A stretch of DNA of 64,000 bases from Saccharomycopsis malanga (taxonomy: Eukaryota; Ascomycota; Saccharomycetes; Ascoideales; Saccharomycopsidaceae), in assembly GCA_004014935.1 (NCBI GenBank), contig CP025324.1:806001-870000 (forward strand), in the 5' to 3' direction. The notes under the pieces were generated by a model, which was given only the letters and a program-made list of their open reading frames with translations, was not told where the DNA came from and searched no databases. Position numbers and translations under genes: made by a program. Every line of letters begins with the position of its first letter. Within the stretch, counting starts at the first letter, position 1. Below are positions 62,026 to 64,000 of the stretch, in pieces.

Positions 62026-62833
62026 CCTTACTATTTCCAAGTGGCCAAGTTGGTTGAGGCATGCGCCACACAAAATAGTGCAGAATAGTGCAGAAAAACA
62101 AGTGTGGCGTTCCTCACTTTGGTATTTTGGACTCGATTCGCGCTCTTGATGTTTTGGAGTAATCATCAATAGTTTTATTGATTTAAATTAGTGATATACA
62201 GATTATTATAACTTGAAAATATATATTCCAACATTTTGATTTTTTCACTATATTATAGTACTATTTATAATAAAAAATATCAGAGTTTCGAATAAATAGT
62301 TGACATAACGGAAAATTGTCATTTTTGGCAAAAGGTTGGTTCTTTTGAATCATCTTTTAGAGCCTTTACAATAACCCAAATCTTACAAAAATTATATTGC
62401 TATACTATGTAAAGTTTAGAGTCTTATATCATGTACTTTGTTCTGATATTTAGATTTTATAAATTATTTAATAAAGAAAAACTATCATTTTGTCCAAAAT
62501 AACACATAATTTGTTGATAGTCATGTTTCTCACCCCTCAGAAAGATTTATTTGCTTCTTAACATTAGTCCAGAGTTTTTAATTGCTTTCAGTTTTGTTCA
62601 TGTTTCCTACAACAGTCGAATGGGCCTTTATTCCAAAGAAAAGTGTATTTCAAGAACTAAAAAAGGCGTGGCTTATTAAAGGTTCTTAGAGGAGCTTGTA
62701 CTCGATAATAATCATTATGAATTGTCAAGCTGGCCTATTACAATTTCGGCTATACATTGAATATTTTGTGGGGCTCGATGAAACGTAATGTTCTTATTAA
62801 CAAGCTTTATACCTCTGTTCAAAGGGAGTCCGT
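62020..62833 (+). repeat. Long tRNA-headed repeat, copy L3
   Basis: Third copy. Box A is TGGCCAAGTTGG (62042-62053) and the identical block is 62063-62169, after which the body diverges quickly (TAGTTTTATTGATTTAAATT where L1 and L2 have AGGTTTTATTGAGTTAAATC). The later body and end match L2. No ORF. Confidence 0.75.
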
Positions 62834-63906
62834 TTTAAAAAACTTTTATTCCGGCTCAACTTAAAGTTGTAATTGTTACTTTGACTTTGGTTTTTTGTTT
62901 CTTCGCTGTTCTACTTTCCGAATTGTTTTATTATATTCTTATGGAAGTTGTGTATTGACTGTAAATTGGTGATAAACTTTGGCTGTTTTTTTTGCCAAAA
63001 CTTATAAGAGATGTTTTAGTTTTTTTCATTTTTTGTTCAATACAAACCTATCTTAATGTTACAAAATAGCTTAGTTGAATATTACAGATTGCAATTCTTA
63101 TAAATTATTGTAACTTGGTCCATAAACTTTCGTTTCTCCACCCTTTGTTTAATAACGTCCTTAATATTACATTGTTTTGCTTTTATAATAGATAGATAGG
63201 CGTGGAAATTCGCCATATGTTTACTTCTACCTTTTTTTTTTACAAGTATTTATGGATTTACCAAGATAACAATCCAATAACCGTTATAACTTATCATAAT
63301 CTTTATAATTTTTGGAAATCACTTGTGACATGTAGTTCTAAAAAAGAGATTAAAGACCTAACAGTCTCATCAAATATATTGTATTTTATTGCACCGATTG
63401 TAAAGATTTGCCAACAAAAAAATATGAATCGTTACCATAATTCGCTGAATATATGACAGTTTCCTATTTTAGCTGGGAAACATATTATCAGCAAACTGAT
63501 AAATTGATTTAAATAACCATACAAATATCTAATTTCATAATCATCTGATTAGCACTTTGAATCGGACAAATTCTCAATTGGTAACCCTGCAAAAAGTTTC
63601 AAAATAGAATAATCATATCTCAAAATTAAATAATAATAGTCCGAGTATTGATTTCAACGTATCTCCAGTATCCTTGAATAACTACTGATTTGCCAACATT
63701 TTTACACTTGCTGCATCCAATCTATTGATTTGCCAACATTTTTACCCTTCTTACATCCAATCTATTGATTTCCCGTAGTTTTTACACTTCTTACATCCAA
63801 TCTATTGGTTCTTAATCTTCTATATAAACGTCAGTCAACAAACTATTATAATACATTATATAATACTGCCCATATACGGAGCACCCGCAAACTACAAATA
63901 ATCGCA
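62834..63906. promoter_or_regulatory. AT-rich region upstream of the last gene
   Basis: About 1.1 kb. Three tandem copies of a repeat lie at 63680-63812 (listed separately). The 84-residue frame at 63202-63456 starts at GTG and is not called. Confidence 0.4.
63680..63812. repeat. Tandem repeat of about 46 bp in a promoter
   Basis: Three imperfect copies of a unit containing CTATTGATTTGCCAACATTT and ACACTTCTTACATCCAA lie 95-230 bp upstream of the last ATG. Direct repeats at this distance often multiply a regulatory site. No factor is assigned. Confidence 0.8.
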
Positions 63907-64000
63907 ATGGCTTATAAAAGAAGAATCATGAAAGAGATGCTAAACATGCAGAAAAGCAATGTTGAAGGATTGCAATTCTGTTCAACCGAAAACATCTCTC
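63907..64000 (+). CDS. 5' end of a possible ubiquitin-conjugating enzyme (E2)
   Basis: Thirty-one codons are visible before the window ends. The opening MAYKRRIMKEMLNMQ and the following phrase QKSNVEGLQFC..ENIS resemble E2 N-termini, where an RxxKE helix precedes a variable loop and a conserved Trp. The catalytic Cys region lies outside the window, so identity is tentative. The frame is open to the edge. Confidence 0.4.
   Translation, partial: MAYKRRIMKEMLNMQKSNVEGLQFCSTENIS

Overview
The window looks like nuclear DNA from a budding yeast (Saccharomycotina), most likely of the CTG-Ser1 clade that holds Candida, Debaryomyces, Scheffersomyces and Metschnikowia. Four things point there. Genes are compact and mostly intronless. 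The three introns found are 52-58 nt with GTAAGT/GTGAGT donors and TACTAAC-like branch sites. The gene set (XYL1-type xylose reductase, FPG1, RBE1-like secreted protein, ALD5) is typical of that clade. CTG codons are rare, and one falls in the CLA4 kinase glycine loop where relatives carry Ser or Thr. I cannot name the species.

Layout. 0-9 kb: XYL1 (+), DDC1 (-), VRL1 (-). 9-20 kb: a gene-free promoter region, an ALD5-like aldehyde dehydrogenase, tRNA-Leu(AAG), an amino-acid permease and LEU3. 20-28.3 kb: a ZTA1-like quinone reductase split by a one-base frameshift, a four-TM protein, a coiled-coil protein, a small spliced gene and FPG1. 28.3-31.3 kb: tRNA-Leu(CAA) with an intron, a tRNA-like repeat (L1) and a 10-bp minisatellite. 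31.3-41 kb: CLA4, EPL1 and NAT1. 41-50.7 kb: two identical tRNA-Thr(AGT) genes, RPN4, GPI18, a GPM2-like mutase and an RBE1-like CAP protein. 50.9-64 kb: LCB4/5, PBDC1 (spliced), a spliced MoCF-domain protein, an orphan 822-residue protein and the start of a possible ubiquitin-conjugating enzyme.

The genes are ordinary housekeeping and metabolic genes with no operon-like logic. Two regulatory links stand out. The RPN4 promoter carries a perfect three-unit heat-shock element and a Yap1-type site, the inputs known for S. cerevisiae RPN4. The shared EPL1/NAT1 promoter carries a perfect PACE (Rpn4 site) and a second near-match.

The most unusual content lies between the genes. There are two families of dispersed tRNA-derived repeats. 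One is SINE-like (about ten copies or fragments): a Pol III box A/box B head, a conserved body and an ATT-repeat tail. The other is about 800 bp long (three copies): a tRNA-like head with a hairpin and a 107-nt block identical in all copies, while the rest of the element has diverged. Short SINE-type elements are rarely described in budding yeasts, so these are the main candidates for something new.

Some computed translations begin at TTG or GTG. For those genes I moved the start to the first sensible ATG or to an upstream exon. Site coordinates were counted by hand and may be off by a base.
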